A DNA stretch of 64,000 bases from Kangiella aquimarina DSM 16071 (GTDB lineage Bacteria; Pseudomonadota; Gammaproteobacteria; Enterobacterales; Kangiellaceae). The DNA lies in NCBI RefSeq assembly GCF_000374105.1, contig NZ_KB893650.1:428862-492861 (forward strand), given 5' to 3'. Under the pieces are notes generated by a model. The model ran no database searches. It worked only from the letters and a program-made list of their open reading frames with translations, and had not been told where the DNA came from. Shown piece by piece: positions 54,707-63,299 of the stretch (position 1 is its first letter; the number at the start of each line of letters is the position of its first letter). The translations under genes were made by a program, and so were the position numbers.

Positions 54707-55534
54707 TTATTGAGCCTGATTGTCAGCAGTCGTCGCTTGGTAGATAGGCTCTACGCGTTTACTGATTGTATGACCTATACCTGTGTCACCGATATAGATG
54801 AGATCCAAGTACTTGTTACCCGCATTGAGTGCAATGATTGCATGTGTGATAGCTGTATTTAACTCATCTTTTCGTGAGCTGCTTAAATTATGCGAGTCGA
54901 TAGCTAGCAGTAAATTGGGTTTGGCGGATTCTGTTTCATAGGATACAGAAGCAAGGTATGCCAATTGTACTTCGGGAAACTCTTTAAAGGTGTTCGTTAT
55001 TGCATTGATTAGGTCCGTTGAGGCATCTTCTGGATGTCGAATGAACACAGTTGTGTCTTTGCTAAGCACTTGCTCTGTTATCTTAGAATCAGCAACCAGT
55101 TCGGCAAGCCAATCTAACTCATCAGGAACGAAAATTTTACTATGCTCAGTTCCAACATTAAGTGCCCAATGCAGGTCTGAACCTACCGCTTCGACAAGCG
55201 TTCGGCCATTCATGGAAACATAGGCAAGTTCATCATTACCCCACTGTCTTAATCGTTCCAAGGAATCGAAAACCATCAGAACGAGAACACCGTCAGTTTT
55301 CATAAGCAGCGGATCAAAGGTGCCTCCCTTTTGGGTAAGACTATCTTTTTCAAAGCTATGAACGGGTATATAGAGTTCAGAATTTAATAACAGGTTGTAG
55401 TAGGCGAACTCTTTTTGCTCATCCTGTAGCGCAATTTCATATGCTTGGTCCAAAGGGCTTAGAATGGTTTTAGTCGCAACTGCAAATGGTGCGAACAAGC
55501 AAATTAAAAGCAGTGAAATACGTAATTTATGCAT
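54707..55534 (-). CDS. exported SseB-domain protein
   Basis: 275 residues. A clear signal peptide (LLLICLFAPFAVA-TK) precedes an SseB-like fold: YYNLLLNSELYIPVHSFE, LVLMVFDSLERLRQWG and ALNVGTEHSKIFVPDELDWL are N-terminal domain hallmarks, and the following 120 residues correspond to the SseB C-terminal domain. SseB proteins are normally cytoplasmic and of unclear function, so secretion is unusual. No lipobox, so it should be free in the periplasm. Second gene of the four-gene cluster. Confidence 0.8.
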   Translation of the reverse strand: MHKLRISLLLICLFAPFAVATKTILSPLDQAYEIALQDEQKEFAYYNLLLNSELYIPVHSFEKDSLTQKGGTFDPLLMKTDGVLVLMVFDSLERLRQWGNDELAYVSMNGRTLVEAVGSDLHWALNVGTEHSKIFVPDELDWLAELVADSKITEQVLSKDTTVFIRHPEDASTDLINAITNTFKEFPEVQLAYLASVSYETESAKPNLLLAIDSHNLSSSRKDELNTAITHAIIALNAGNKYLDLIYIGDTGIGHTISKRVEPIYQATTADNQAQ

Positions 55535-55638
55535 GGGCTATAATGTAAGTTAGTTATTAGAATAAATGACTTAAAGAGAAAAATATAATACAAGAATAAT
55601 TAACTCTGTCCGTGTTGATTATTGAATTAAAGATTAAG

Positions 55639-56286
55639 TCATTGTTCTGTGATGTCTCTTGATTTAGGCGTTGGGATTAATCCTATAAACCTTGCTAGAC
55701 TTAATAAAGTCATGAAAAGGCCAATCATCGCTTGTCCGATAACGAGGGAATAAGCCAAGACTCCAAGTGGTGTGACATTGTAATAACCAAAACTGGTCAT
55801 TACGACAAAGCTGGTATAAATAGCTCCGAAAACGCTTTCGTTCGATCCTTCGACTGCGAACAAAAATAAACTATTGAATACTACATACTGGGCTGCAAAC
55901 CAAAAAATAATTTCAAAATAGTTTTGAATCAAAAGTACTACAATCCGACGATAGCCATGCAAAGCATATTCTTTACCTGCTTTTTTGGCTCTGTATTCAT
56001 CAAAGAGCAACACATTGGTCTGATATACAACAACCTCGAAGACCCGTAGTAAGGCATATGCTGCAATAAATAAACCTACATAGTAGTTATTGATGAATAA
56101 AACGGCGGGTACAGATAAGAAAGATAGCAGCAGATGTCCAAGAGCCCAGGCTTCTGAAAAAAGACCAGTTCTGGCGCCTGGAAATAAAAACCTGACAAAG
56201 TTGAAAAGTGATATTTTACCTATGGCTTTGAAAATAAAGGCCCAAAAATCAAGAATGAATGTCGTTCGTTTTGGTGAATCTGCCAT
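55639..56286 (-). CDS. ion-channel-like membrane protein with an atypical filter
   Basis: 215 residues with about four transmembrane helices; the last two flank a pore-loop segment VVMTSFGYYNVTPLG that resembles the TTVGYGDVTP filter of two-helix potassium channels but has SFGYYN in place of TVGYGD. The second glycine and the aspartate are absent, so potassium selectivity is doubtful. It may conduct another ion or none. No cytoplasmic RCK domain. First of the four-gene minus-strand cluster; 104 bp separate it from the SseB gene. Confidence 0.72.
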   Translation of the reverse strand: MADSPKRTTFILDFWAFIFKAIGKISLFNFVRFLFPGARTGLFSEAWALGHLLLSFLSVPAVLFINNYYVGLFIAAYALLRVFEVVVYQTNVLLFDEYRAKKAGKEYALHGYRRIVVLLIQNYFEIIFWFAAQYVVFNSLFLFAVEGSNESVFGAIYTSFVVMTSFGYYNVTPLGVLAYSLVIGQAMIGLFMTLLSLARFIGLIPTPKSRDITEQ

Positions 56287-56538
56287 AGAACACTCTGTTA
56301 TTAATTATTTGTAGTATATTCGTAAGACTTTATTATCATTAATCTTGTAATACAAGTATCGATTATCCAGCCATAAACAGCACTTTCTTCGGTCGAATTA
56401 CTCGGCTAGCAGATAGGAAATTCAGTTATAGGTATAATTAAGACAGCAATGGAACTGAGTTCATAATCGCTGCAGCGTGTTAACTGGCGGTGCTATTGCA
56501 TATCATTCTGTAATAACTAATAGGGTCAAGGAGGGTTT

Positions 56539-56907
56539 ATGAGATCACGCTTCGAACCGGGCCATAATATTGCGATGAAGGTTCCAGCGCATGAGTACGA
56601 TACGACGGTGGCGTTTTATCGTGATGTGTTGGGGTTTGAGTTGATTCCTTTGGACAATGATGAGGAGAACAATACCATTCGTTTTAAGTTTGGCGATAAG
56701 GTGTTGTGGATTGATCGGGTTGCGACTCTCAGCCAAACTGAAATATGGTTAGAAGTTACTACGGATGATGTGGAGGAGGCTGCTCAGTATTTACAGCAAA
56801 ATAACGTCGTGCGTTGTGATGATATTGAAATCTTGCCTGAGGGTTTCAAAGGCTTTTGGATATCTAGTCCTGCCAATATCATTCACTTAGTGACCGATTC
56901 CGATTAA
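56539..56907 (+). CDS. VOC-superfamily (glyoxalase-like) protein
   Basis: 122 residues, one VOC domain. NIAMKVPAHEYDTTVAFYRDVLGFEL is the opening beta-alpha-beta module, with candidate metal ligands His8-region and the closing GFKGFWISSPANIIHLV. Such proteins bind a metal and act as dioxygenases, lyases or resistance proteins. A strong AAGGAGG precedes the ATG. The SpoIIAA-like gene follows after 34 bp with its own ribosome-binding site. Confidence 0.85.
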   Translation: MRSRFEPGHNIAMKVPAHEYDTTVAFYRDVLGFELIPLDNDEENNTIRFKFGDKVLWIDRVATLSQTEIWLEVTTDDVEEAAQYLQQNNVVRCDDIEILPEGFKGFWISSPANIIHLVTDSD

Positions 56908-56941
56908 TATGGTGTAAAACATAAGCAAGGAGAGTAAGGAT

Positions 56942-57310
56942 ATGCTGAATGTAAAAGTCGATGCTGATCATGCTTTAGTGATTTTAGAGCCGGATGGTGC
57001 TTTAACGGATAATGATTTTCGGTTGGCGGCACAGTTAATTGATCCGGTGATTGAAAAGAATGGTTCACTCAAAGGGCTAATCATTCAAACACGTTCATTT
57101 CCTGGCTGGGCTTCATTTGCCGCGCTAGTCTCTCATCTACGTTTTGTTCGTGAACACCATAAAAGCGTACAGCGCATTGGCTTTGTTACTGACTCTCCAG
57201 TAGGGTCATTTGCGGAGGCGATAGGCAATCATTTTGTTAGTGCTCAAATTCGGCACTTTTCGTATGATGAATTTACACACGCCAGAAACTGGGTTCTGTA
57301 TGGAGAATAA
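56942..57310 (+). CDS. SpoIIAA-like (STAS-fold) protein
   Basis: 122 residues. The pattern VILEPDGALTDNDF, GLIIQTRSFPGWASFAALVSHL and VQRIGFVTDSPVGSFAEAIGNHFV is that of the SpoIIAA-like family (PF11964), a STAS-fold relative found widely in proteobacteria, without a phosphorylation Ser I can be sure of. Function unknown, perhaps membrane-associated. Likely cotranscribed with the VOC gene. Confidence 0.85.
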   Translation: MLNVKVDADHALVILEPDGALTDNDFRLAAQLIDPVIEKNGSLKGLIIQTRSFPGWASFAALVSHLRFVREHHKSVQRIGFVTDSPVGSFAEAIGNHFVSAQIRHFSYDEFTHARNWVLYGE

Positions 57311-57389
57311 ACCGACTGATTTAATGGAATTAATTCGCTTTTATCGAGTCTAGTAAAATTCAAATAAAAAAGCAGAAGGAAGTTAGTGA

Positions 57390-57746
57390 ATGAATAAAAT
57401 ACTGGTTGGATTAATTTTGTGTGCCGCTTGCACGGGATTTGCAAAAGAAAAGGGCTCAATTGGATTTTCAGGAAAAGTTGGTGTAGATGGCTTTTTCTCT
57501 CCAGAAATTTCGTCTTTTGAAATAGAAGAAGTCTTTGCGGATTCTCCCGCTGAAAAGGCGGGTCTAAAAGCAGGTGACAAGGTGTTGGCAATTGAAGACT
57601 GCCAGATCCCAGGCTGTGATACTGATGAGGCACAGGAGTTAATGAAAAGAGCGCCTGGAGAAGAGCTAAGATTAACTATCCAAACCAAGGATGGAGAGGA
57701 AAAAGAAATCCTGATTCTGGTGGGTGAGCCGATTGAAGAATCTTAA
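57390..57746 (+). CDS. secreted single-PDZ-domain protein
   Basis: 118 residues: a signal peptide (ILVGLILCAACTGFA) and one PDZ domain (IEEVFADSPAEKAGLKAGDKVLAIEDCQI, with the carboxylate-binding loop, and the closing RLTIQTKDGEEKEILI). A second Cys pair (CQIPGC) may form a disulfide. It lacks any protease domain, so it may bind C-termini of periplasmic proteins. AAGGAAG precedes the ATG. Its stop codon is back-to-back with the stop of queG (TTAATTAA). Confidence 0.82.
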   Translation: MNKILVGLILCAACTGFAKEKGSIGFSGKVGVDGFFSPEISSFEIEEVFADSPAEKAGLKAGDKVLAIEDCQIPGCDTDEAQELMKRAPGEELRLTIQTKDGEEKEILILVGEPIEES

Positions 57747-58895
57747 TTAAGCATCATCAGGTAACATGACCGTCACACAATGAATTAACTTTTGTGTTTT
57801 TTTATCAGTGGCGGTTCTATCGATATTTTCTGGGTTAGTAAGCTGTTGAACTGCCCAATCAATATGTTCTCGAACCATTTCGTTGGCCTCTTCGTATTTA
57901 GCCTTCAGCGGCTCAATCATTTCATGCTGATTTGAGTTACCAATAGCAACTGCCAGATTTCTGAGCCAGTTCTGATAACCGATGCGTCGAATAGGACTAC
58001 CCTGGAAATTGTTTAGGAAGGTTGGCTCATCCCAACTCCATAGCGTTGCCAGCGATACTTTGTGGAGATCATGTCGAGCTGAAAAATCCTCAATATTGGT
58101 ATGATTAGCAAATCGGTTGTAGGGGCATGCCAGTTGGCAGTCATCGCAGCCATAAATTCGGTTGCCCATTAAAGGTCGTAATTCGATTGGAATGGCTTCC
58201 TGATTCTCAATGGTCAGATATGAAATACAGCGCCTTGCATCGATTTTTTTATCATCAATAATCGCATCCGTTGGGCACAGATTGATACAGGATGAGCAAC
58301 TGCCGCACAGATCCTCGACCGGCTCATCAATGGACAATGGTAAATTAATAAAGATTTCACCAAGGAAAAACCAGGAGCCTGCATCTTTATTGAGTATCAA
58401 CGTATGCTTACCCTTCCAACCAAGTCCTGACTTTTCAGCGAAAGCTGTTTCCAGCACTGGAGCACTATCAACTAACACCCGATAATCAATATCACAATCT
58501 TTTTCCAGAGTGGACCTTAAATCCTCGATGACCCGCTGCAACCGTTTACGCATCAACTTATGATAGTCGCGACCTAAAGCATAGCGAGAGATATTGGCCA
58601 GGGATTTATCTTTGAGTGGCGTAGTAAAGCTGGCGTTGTTATTCAGATAGTCAAAACGTAAAGATAAAACACGGCAGGTGTTGGGATGTAGCTCGGCGGG
58701 GTTTTGGCGCAGCTCCTGATTACGTTCAAGAAAGGACATGCAGCCATGATAGCCGTCATCCACCCACTGCTTGAAGCGCTCAAAGTAACCGCCGGTATCA
58801 GTGTCGGAAACTCTTAGATCCTGAAACCCATGCTCTTTTGCCAACCTAACCGCGGTCTGCTTAATCTGTTCAAGTTGTTGGTCGGTCAGGGGCAT
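57747..58895 (-). CDS. queG: epoxyqueuosine reductase QueG
   Basis: 382 residues, the normal length. The two [4Fe-4S] clusters are bound by CGSCSSCINLCPTDAI and CDDCQLACPYNRF, and the cobalamin-binding region includes ISRYALGRDYHKLMRKRLQ, with SGLGWKGKHTLIL as a family hallmark. It performs the last step of queuosine formation in tRNA. It ends exactly at the convergent PDZ gene. The C-terminal HEAT-like helices are present. Confidence 0.95.
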   Translation of the reverse strand: MPLTDQQLEQIKQTAVRLAKEHGFQDLRVSDTDTGGYFERFKQWVDDGYHGCMSFLERNQELRQNPAELHPNTCRVLSLRFDYLNNNASFTTPLKDKSLANISRYALGRDYHKLMRKRLQRVIEDLRSTLEKDCDIDYRVLVDSAPVLETAFAEKSGLGWKGKHTLILNKDAGSWFFLGEIFINLPLSIDEPVEDLCGSCSSCINLCPTDAIIDDKKIDARRCISYLTIENQEAIPIELRPLMGNRIYGCDDCQLACPYNRFANHTNIEDFSARHDLHKVSLATLWSWDEPTFLNNFQGSPIRRIGYQNWLRNLAVAIGNSNQHEMIEPLKAKYEEANEMVREHIDWAVQQLTNPENIDRTATDKKTQKLIHCVTVMLPDDA

Positions 58896-58932
58896 AGATA
58901 GTTAAAGGGATTACCATGCATACATGGTAACG

Positions 58933-59247
58933 CTATTCCTTGGGCAATAACATAAAGTCCAAGGCCATTTGCAGGTCGGCTTCACTACAATCGAAGCAGG
59001 CACCTTTGGGTGGCATACCCTTATAGCCTTCAACCATACTAGTCATCATAGCTTCCTCGCCTTTGTCCAGGCGTGATTGCCATTGCTCCATATTGCCACG
59101 GATCGGGGCTCCGCCGTGGCCACGTTCATGGCAACTGAAACAGGATTGGTAATAAATGCTTTCACCAGTACGTTCCTGTGGTTCTGGAGTGCAGGCAGAT
59201 AGCAGTAATAATGCTGTGGCTGAGATAGTTAAAAGAGTCGGTTTCAT
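58933..59247 (-). CDS. lipid-anchored cytochrome c5-like protein
   Basis: 104 residues from the ATG at 59247, which starts the lipoprotein signal (LLLLSAC, Cys19); 12 more upstream codons have no signal. The haem site is CFSCH (36-40), the axial Met78 is in GMPPKGACFDC, and the extra Cys84-Cys87 pair forms the disulfide of cytochrome c5. It is a short-range electron carrier in the envelope. It lies downstream of the second c5-type gene, beyond that gene's terminator. Confidence 0.88.
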   Translation of the reverse strand: MKPTLLTISATALLLLSACTPEPQERTGESIYYQSCFSCHERGHGGAPIRGNMEQWQSRLDKGEEAMMTSMVEGYKGMPPKGACFDCSEADLQMALDFMLLPKE

Positions 59248-59283
59248 GGCAGTGTTACAGAAGTGTTCGTAAATGACAGGCAC

Positions 59284-59311
59284 AAAAAAGCCGATCGCGA
59301 GGGATCGGCTT
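59284..59311 (-). terminator. Rho-independent terminator of the second cytochrome gene
   Basis: The stem AAGCCGATC / GATCGGCTT with a six-base loop is followed on the minus strand by six T residues, 10 bases past the stop at 59322. It separates the two cytochrome genes into different transcripts. Confidence 0.9.
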
Positions 59312-59321
59312 GATGTAATGA

Positions 59322-59762
59322 TTACTGGCTTTGTTCGATCATGTAATCGACAGTAGCGATGATTTCTTCATCAGAACAATCAGCACAGGTACCTTTGGCT
59401 GGCATTGCGTTAATACCATTGATGGCGTTGGCGTGAACGGTATCGATACCCTTTGCGGTACGGTTAGCCCACTCAGCAGCATCACCAATTTTAGGAGCGC
59501 CTGCAGCACCAGTAGTATGACAGGCCATGCAGTATGTGTTGTATATCTGATCTGGAGTGCGTGTTGCTGAAGCACCGCCAGCTGCAGCTGGAGCAGCGTT
59601 AGCTACTTGTGGTACATCGTCACCTTCAACATAAACGCTATGAACAGGCTTCAAGCGTTCGTTAACATTATGATCACTCATGTGCTTTGCGGTGGCGATA
59701 CCAGCAAAACCCGCGATAGTGAAACTGGTGATAAAAACAAGTGCGTTTTTCAAGTTAGTCAT
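59322..59762 (-). CDS. cytochrome c5-type electron carrier
   Basis: 146 residues from the ATG at 59762; a longer frame upstream lacks a signal. The N-terminal hydrophobic helix (ALVFITSFTIAGFAGIATA) is a signal anchor or uncleaved membrane anchor, followed by an Ala-rich linker. The haem motif is CMACH (78-82), axial Met120 lies in AMPAKGTCADC, and Cys126-Cys129 form the c5 disulfide. It probably shuttles electrons to a terminal oxidase. It is divergent from the thioesterase gene. Confidence 0.88.
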   Translation of the reverse strand: MTNLKNALVFITSFTIAGFAGIATAKHMSDHNVNERLKPVHSVYVEGDDVPQVANAAPAAAGGASATRTPDQIYNTYCMACHTTGAAGAPKIGDAAEWANRTAKGIDTVHANAINGINAMPAKGTCADCSDEEIIATVDYMIEQSQ

Positions 59763-59984
59763 GACGTCTCTCTCTGTATATGCCTGTTGCCTGTGCTCTA
59801 TAGTCGAGATGCAGGCATTCATGTGGCGCAGATTATAACGGTTATTGGCAAACGATCAAATAGTCATCAACTATCAAGGGCAAAAAATAACCAGATTAAA
59901 CAGGGATCGAAGGGCTTTGAATTAGGCATAGGTTTTTGCCGTCAGATCAGGCAAACTAGCGCAAAAGCTTTGGTTGGGGAGAAT

Positions 59985-60446
59985 ATGGGTTTTCTAAAGC
60001 AAACAGCGCTCAAAATGCTTGGTGAAGCGTTGGTCAATAAGATTCCTTTCAATCGCCATATAGGGCTCGAATACGATAGTGTCAGTGAACAGGAATGTAT
60101 CATCAAGTTCGATATGAAGCCTGAGTTAGTGGGCAATTACTATCATGGAATATTGCATGGAGGAGTAATTTCCTCTGCTTTGGATATGGTTGGTGGTACC
60201 ATGGCTGCGGTTGGTATTCTTAACGATAATCCTGCTACTCATTTACCTCAACTGAAAACTAAACTGGCCAAACTGAGCACCATTGATATTCGTGTTGATT
60301 ATCTGCGGCCAGGTCGCGGAGAGCAGTTTTTTGCTAAAGCTCAGCTTTTGAGGGCTGGTCGAAAGGTGGCGGTAGTGCGAATGGAGCTGGAAAATAACGA
60401 AGGCTCATTAATCGCTGTGGCAACCGGCACTTACATGGTGGGTTAG
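59985..60446 (+). CDS. hot-dog thioesterase family protein (YigI/PaaI-like)
   Basis: 153 residues from the ATG at 59985, preceded by GGGGA; the frame is open for another 126 codons upstream, but that part lies over the divergent cytochrome gene's start and is not coding. The hot-dog helix HGILHGGVISSALDMVGGTM carries the catalytic His and Asp. It hydrolyses medium- or long-chain acyl-CoA. Monocistronic or cotranscribed with rarD, 36 bp downstream. Confidence 0.85.
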   Translation: MGFLKQTALKMLGEALVNKIPFNRHIGLEYDSVSEQECIIKFDMKPELVGNYYHGILHGGVISSALDMVGGTMAAVGILNDNPATHLPQLKTKLAKLSTIDIRVDYLRPGRGEQFFAKAQLLRAGRKVAVVRMELENNEGSLIAVATGTYMVG

Positions 60447-60482
60447 CCCCATACAAAACCAATAATTGATTAGAGAATCATC

Positions 60483-61403
60483 ATGCAGAACGTTAATCGT
60501 GCAGGATACATTTATGGCATTCTAGCTTTTGTCATCTGGGGACTGGCGCCTATATACTTTAAGGCTCTTGAAGGGGTTTCTGCCCTAGAAATACTTGCTC
60601 ATAGGGTGGCCTGGTCAGTGCCGGTGGTACTGATCATTATGTGGGCCATTAAGCGGCCTTTTCCGAAGAATATCCTGCAAGATAAAAAAACCATTGGGAT
60701 TCTGATCGCCACCTCAGTATTAATTTCAGGTAACTGGCTGGCATTTACCTGGGCGGTGACCAATGAGCGGGTGCTTGAAACCAGTTTGGGCTACTTTATC
60801 AATCCTTTATTCAGCGTTGCTCTGGGCATTCTCTTTTTAAAAGAGAAGTTGACAACTTGGAGCAAGATAGCACTACTTTTGGCGACGTTAGGCGTACTTT
60901 ATCGTATATTTTCGTTAGGAAGCTTGCCCTGGATATCCCTGTGGCTGGCTTTTTCATTTGGTGTCTATGGGTTGCTGCGTAAGCAGGTCAATATTGGGCC
61001 TTTACAGGGTTTGCTGGTTGAAACGCTAATCGTTTTGCCATTCACGGCAGGTTACATCATCTATCTATGGTACACAGGCACCGGCGCTTTCCTGCATACC
61101 TCGGCTTCTATCGATTGGTTATTGTTAGCAGGTGGTGTAATCACCACGGTACCTCTAGCATTGTTCTCAGCCGGAGCGCGCTTGCTACCACTTAATACCA
61201 TCGGCTTTATGCAGTATCTGGCTCCAAGCTTGACCTTCCTGTTAGCAGTATTTGCCTTCAAGGAAACCTTCAATGTCGATCTGTTGATTACCTTTGGCCT
61301 GATCTGGGCAGGTTTGATCATCTATACCATTGGCGTAGTTCGCCAGCAAAATCAGAAGAGACGCGACCGCAAGTCAGCAGCTAAGTTAATGGAAAATCAG
61401 TAA
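60483..61403 (+). CDS. rarD: EamA/RhaT-type transporter RarD
   Basis: 306 residues, ten transmembrane helices arranged as two EamA halves. The N-terminal GYIYGILAFVIWGLAPIYFKAL and the FTWAVTNERVLETSLGYFINPL block are RarD-specific. RarD homologues are exporters of small metabolites linked to chloramphenicol sensitivity; the substrate is unknown. The SLC13 gene follows after about 100 bp. Confidence 0.92.
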   Translation: MQNVNRAGYIYGILAFVIWGLAPIYFKALEGVSALEILAHRVAWSVPVVLIIMWAIKRPFPKNILQDKKTIGILIATSVLISGNWLAFTWAVTNERVLETSLGYFINPLFSVALGILFLKEKLTTWSKIALLLATLGVLYRIFSLGSLPWISLWLAFSFGVYGLLRKQVNIGPLQGLLVETLIVLPFTAGYIIYLWYTGTGAFLHTSASIDWLLLAGGVITTVPLALFSAGARLLPLNTIGFMQYLAPSLTFLLAVFAFKETFNVDLLITFGLIWAGLIIYTIGVVRQQNQKRRDRKSAAKLMENQ

Positions 61404-61504
61404 GTTTTAGAGCGTAAAGGGCCAGGATAATCGTATTGGCGATAGCCTGATGTATGATAAATTGGCTGGTACATTGATTTATTCTTGGTGCAAACGGAGC
61501 TTGT

Positions 61505-63280
61505 ATGACTTTTGAAGTCATTTTCATTTTTGGACTGGTATTAGCGGTTTTTATCGCTTTCATCTGGGAGAAATACCCTCCAGAAGTAATAGCCCTGGCA
61601 TCATCAGCAATATTGATGGTGGTAGGCATTCTGGATACCGGCGAGTTTCTATCAGTATTCAGTAGCAGCGCGCCAATGACAATTGCCATGATGTTTATCA
61701 TCAGTGCCGCTCTGGAGCGGACTGGCGTGCTACAAATTATTAGTAATATCCTCAAGCGCAGTGCCAAAGGTTCCTATCTTCGTTCATTATTGGTGATCAT
61801 GTTTTTCAGCATGATTTCATCAGCATTCATGAATAACACGCCAATTGTTATCATGCTGACGCCGGTGGTCATTTCATTGGCAGCCAGTATTAACATGCCC
61901 CCTTCAAAACTGCTTATCCCTCTATCCTTCGCTTCAATTTTTGGTGGCACCTTAACGCTGGTTGGAACTTCAACCAATATCTTGATGAGTACTGTGGCAA
62001 CTGACCATGGTCAGCCAGTGATTGGTATGTTTGAAATGACCTTACCGGCACTGTTTTTTGTAGTGGTCGGTTTTACTTACATGATGATCCTCAGCCGATT
62101 TTTGTTACCTGATCGCTATTCACTGGCAGATATTGTTGGCAGCCAACCTGAGAGAAAATTTATCGCCGAAATACTCATACCGGCTGAGTCAGACCATATA
62201 GGAAAACAGGTAAAAGACTTCTCATTGCCGGTAGAAGGGGCCAGCGTTATCGACATGATTCGACGTAATGTTTCGGTAAGGCGCAGGATGAGAGAGCTGA
62301 CGGTTAAGGCAGGCGACCGCTTTATTTTAAAAACCGATGCCAGCGAGCTGTTAAGTTTAAAAGAAGATGGGCAAGTCGAGTTCAGTTCAACGTTACCACA
62401 AGGTTTTGAGCCAGTTACTGCCAGTGAATCATTGTTGATGGAAGCCAGTATCAATCAAAAATCCAGCCTTATGGGACGTCGGTTGATGGACTTAGGTTTA
62501 GCACGTAAATATGGCGTTTATGTAATCGCTATTCATCGTGATGATGAAAATCTGAATGAAAATTTTGAGAATATTAAATTAAAGTTTGGCGATACCCTAT
62601 TGTTAGAAGGTCCGGTTGACGGAATTAAGCGGTTGCTGGAAGACGGTAACATCATTAATTTAACCGAACCACAAGATAGACCCATTCGTCGTAGCAAAGC
62701 CCCCATCGCTTTCATTACCATTCTTGGCATTATGGTGCTGGCAGCGATGAATGTGTTGCCGATTGCAGGATTAGCCATTATTGGCGCTACTATTGTAATG
62801 ATCACGCGCTGTGTCGATCCTGATGAAGCATTTGATGCGATTGACTGGCGTATTCTGTTTCTGATATTCGGTATGCTGGGACTGAGTCTGGGCATGGAAA
62901 AAACAGGCGCAGCTGAGATATTGGTTTCAGGAGTTGTTGGAATTACCGAAAATATTGGCCCCATTGGTTTGCTGTTTGCAGTTTATGTATTAACTTCTTT
63001 GCTGACCGAAATGATCAGTAATAATGCGGTAGCGGTATTAATTGGGCCGCTGGTGATTGCACTTGCTGAACAATTGGGGCTCGATCCGAGACCTTTTATC
63101 ATGGCAGTAATGTTCGCTGCCAGTGCCAGCTTTGCAACGCCAATTGGTTATCAGACCAATACATTCGTTTATGGTGCCGGTGGCTATAAGTTTAGAGACT
63201 TCCTCAAGATTGGTATTCCACTGAATATCATTTTTGCGATTCTGGCAACCGCTGTCATACCGATGTTTTTTCCATTTTAG
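61505..63280 (+). CDS. SLC13-type permease with TrkA-C (RCK_C) domains
   Basis: 591 residues. Transmembrane segments occupy about 1-200 and 400-590, with FMNNTPIVIMLTP and, in the second half, MISNNAVAVLIGPL as the paired NTP/NNA-type motifs of the SLC13/ArsB fold. In between, about residues 205-390, two TrkA-C domains (for example FILKTDASELLSLKEDG and GDTLLLEGPVDGIKRLL) form a cytoplasmic regulatory insert. It is probably a sodium- or proton-coupled anion transporter (sulfate, carboxylate), gated by a nucleotide or ligand. GGAG precedes the ATG. Confidence 0.9.
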   Translation: MTFEVIFIFGLVLAVFIAFIWEKYPPEVIALASSAILMVVGILDTGEFLSVFSSSAPMTIAMMFIISAALERTGVLQIISNILKRSAKGSYLRSLLVIMFFSMISSAFMNNTPIVIMLTPVVISLAASINMPPSKLLIPLSFASIFGGTLTLVGTSTNILMSTVATDHGQPVIGMFEMTLPALFFVVVGFTYMMILSRFLLPDRYSLADIVGSQPERKFIAEILIPAESDHIGKQVKDFSLPVEGASVIDMIRRNVSVRRRMRELTVKAGDRFILKTDASELLSLKEDGQVEFSSTLPQGFEPVTASESLLMEASINQKSSLMGRRLMDLGLARKYGVYVIAIHRDDENLNENFENIKLKFGDTLLLEGPVDGIKRLLEDGNIINLTEPQDRPIRRSKAPIAFITILGIMVLAAMNVLPIAGLAIIGATIVMITRCVDPDEAFDAIDWRILFLIFGMLGLSLGMEKTGAAEILVSGVVGITENIGPIGLLFAVYVLTSLLTEMISNNAVAVLIGPLVIALAEQLGLDPRPFIMAVMFAASASFATPIGYQTNTFVYGAGGYKFRDFLKIGIPLNIIFAILATAVIPMFFPF

Positions 63281-63299
63281 AACACAGTTGCCGAGGTGA

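Noticed and set aside
59607-59984. N-terminal extension of the thioesterase frame, about 126 codons
   Set aside because: It covers the start of the divergent cytochrome gene and has no family similarity; the ATG at 59985 with GGGGA upstream gives a normal-length thioesterase.
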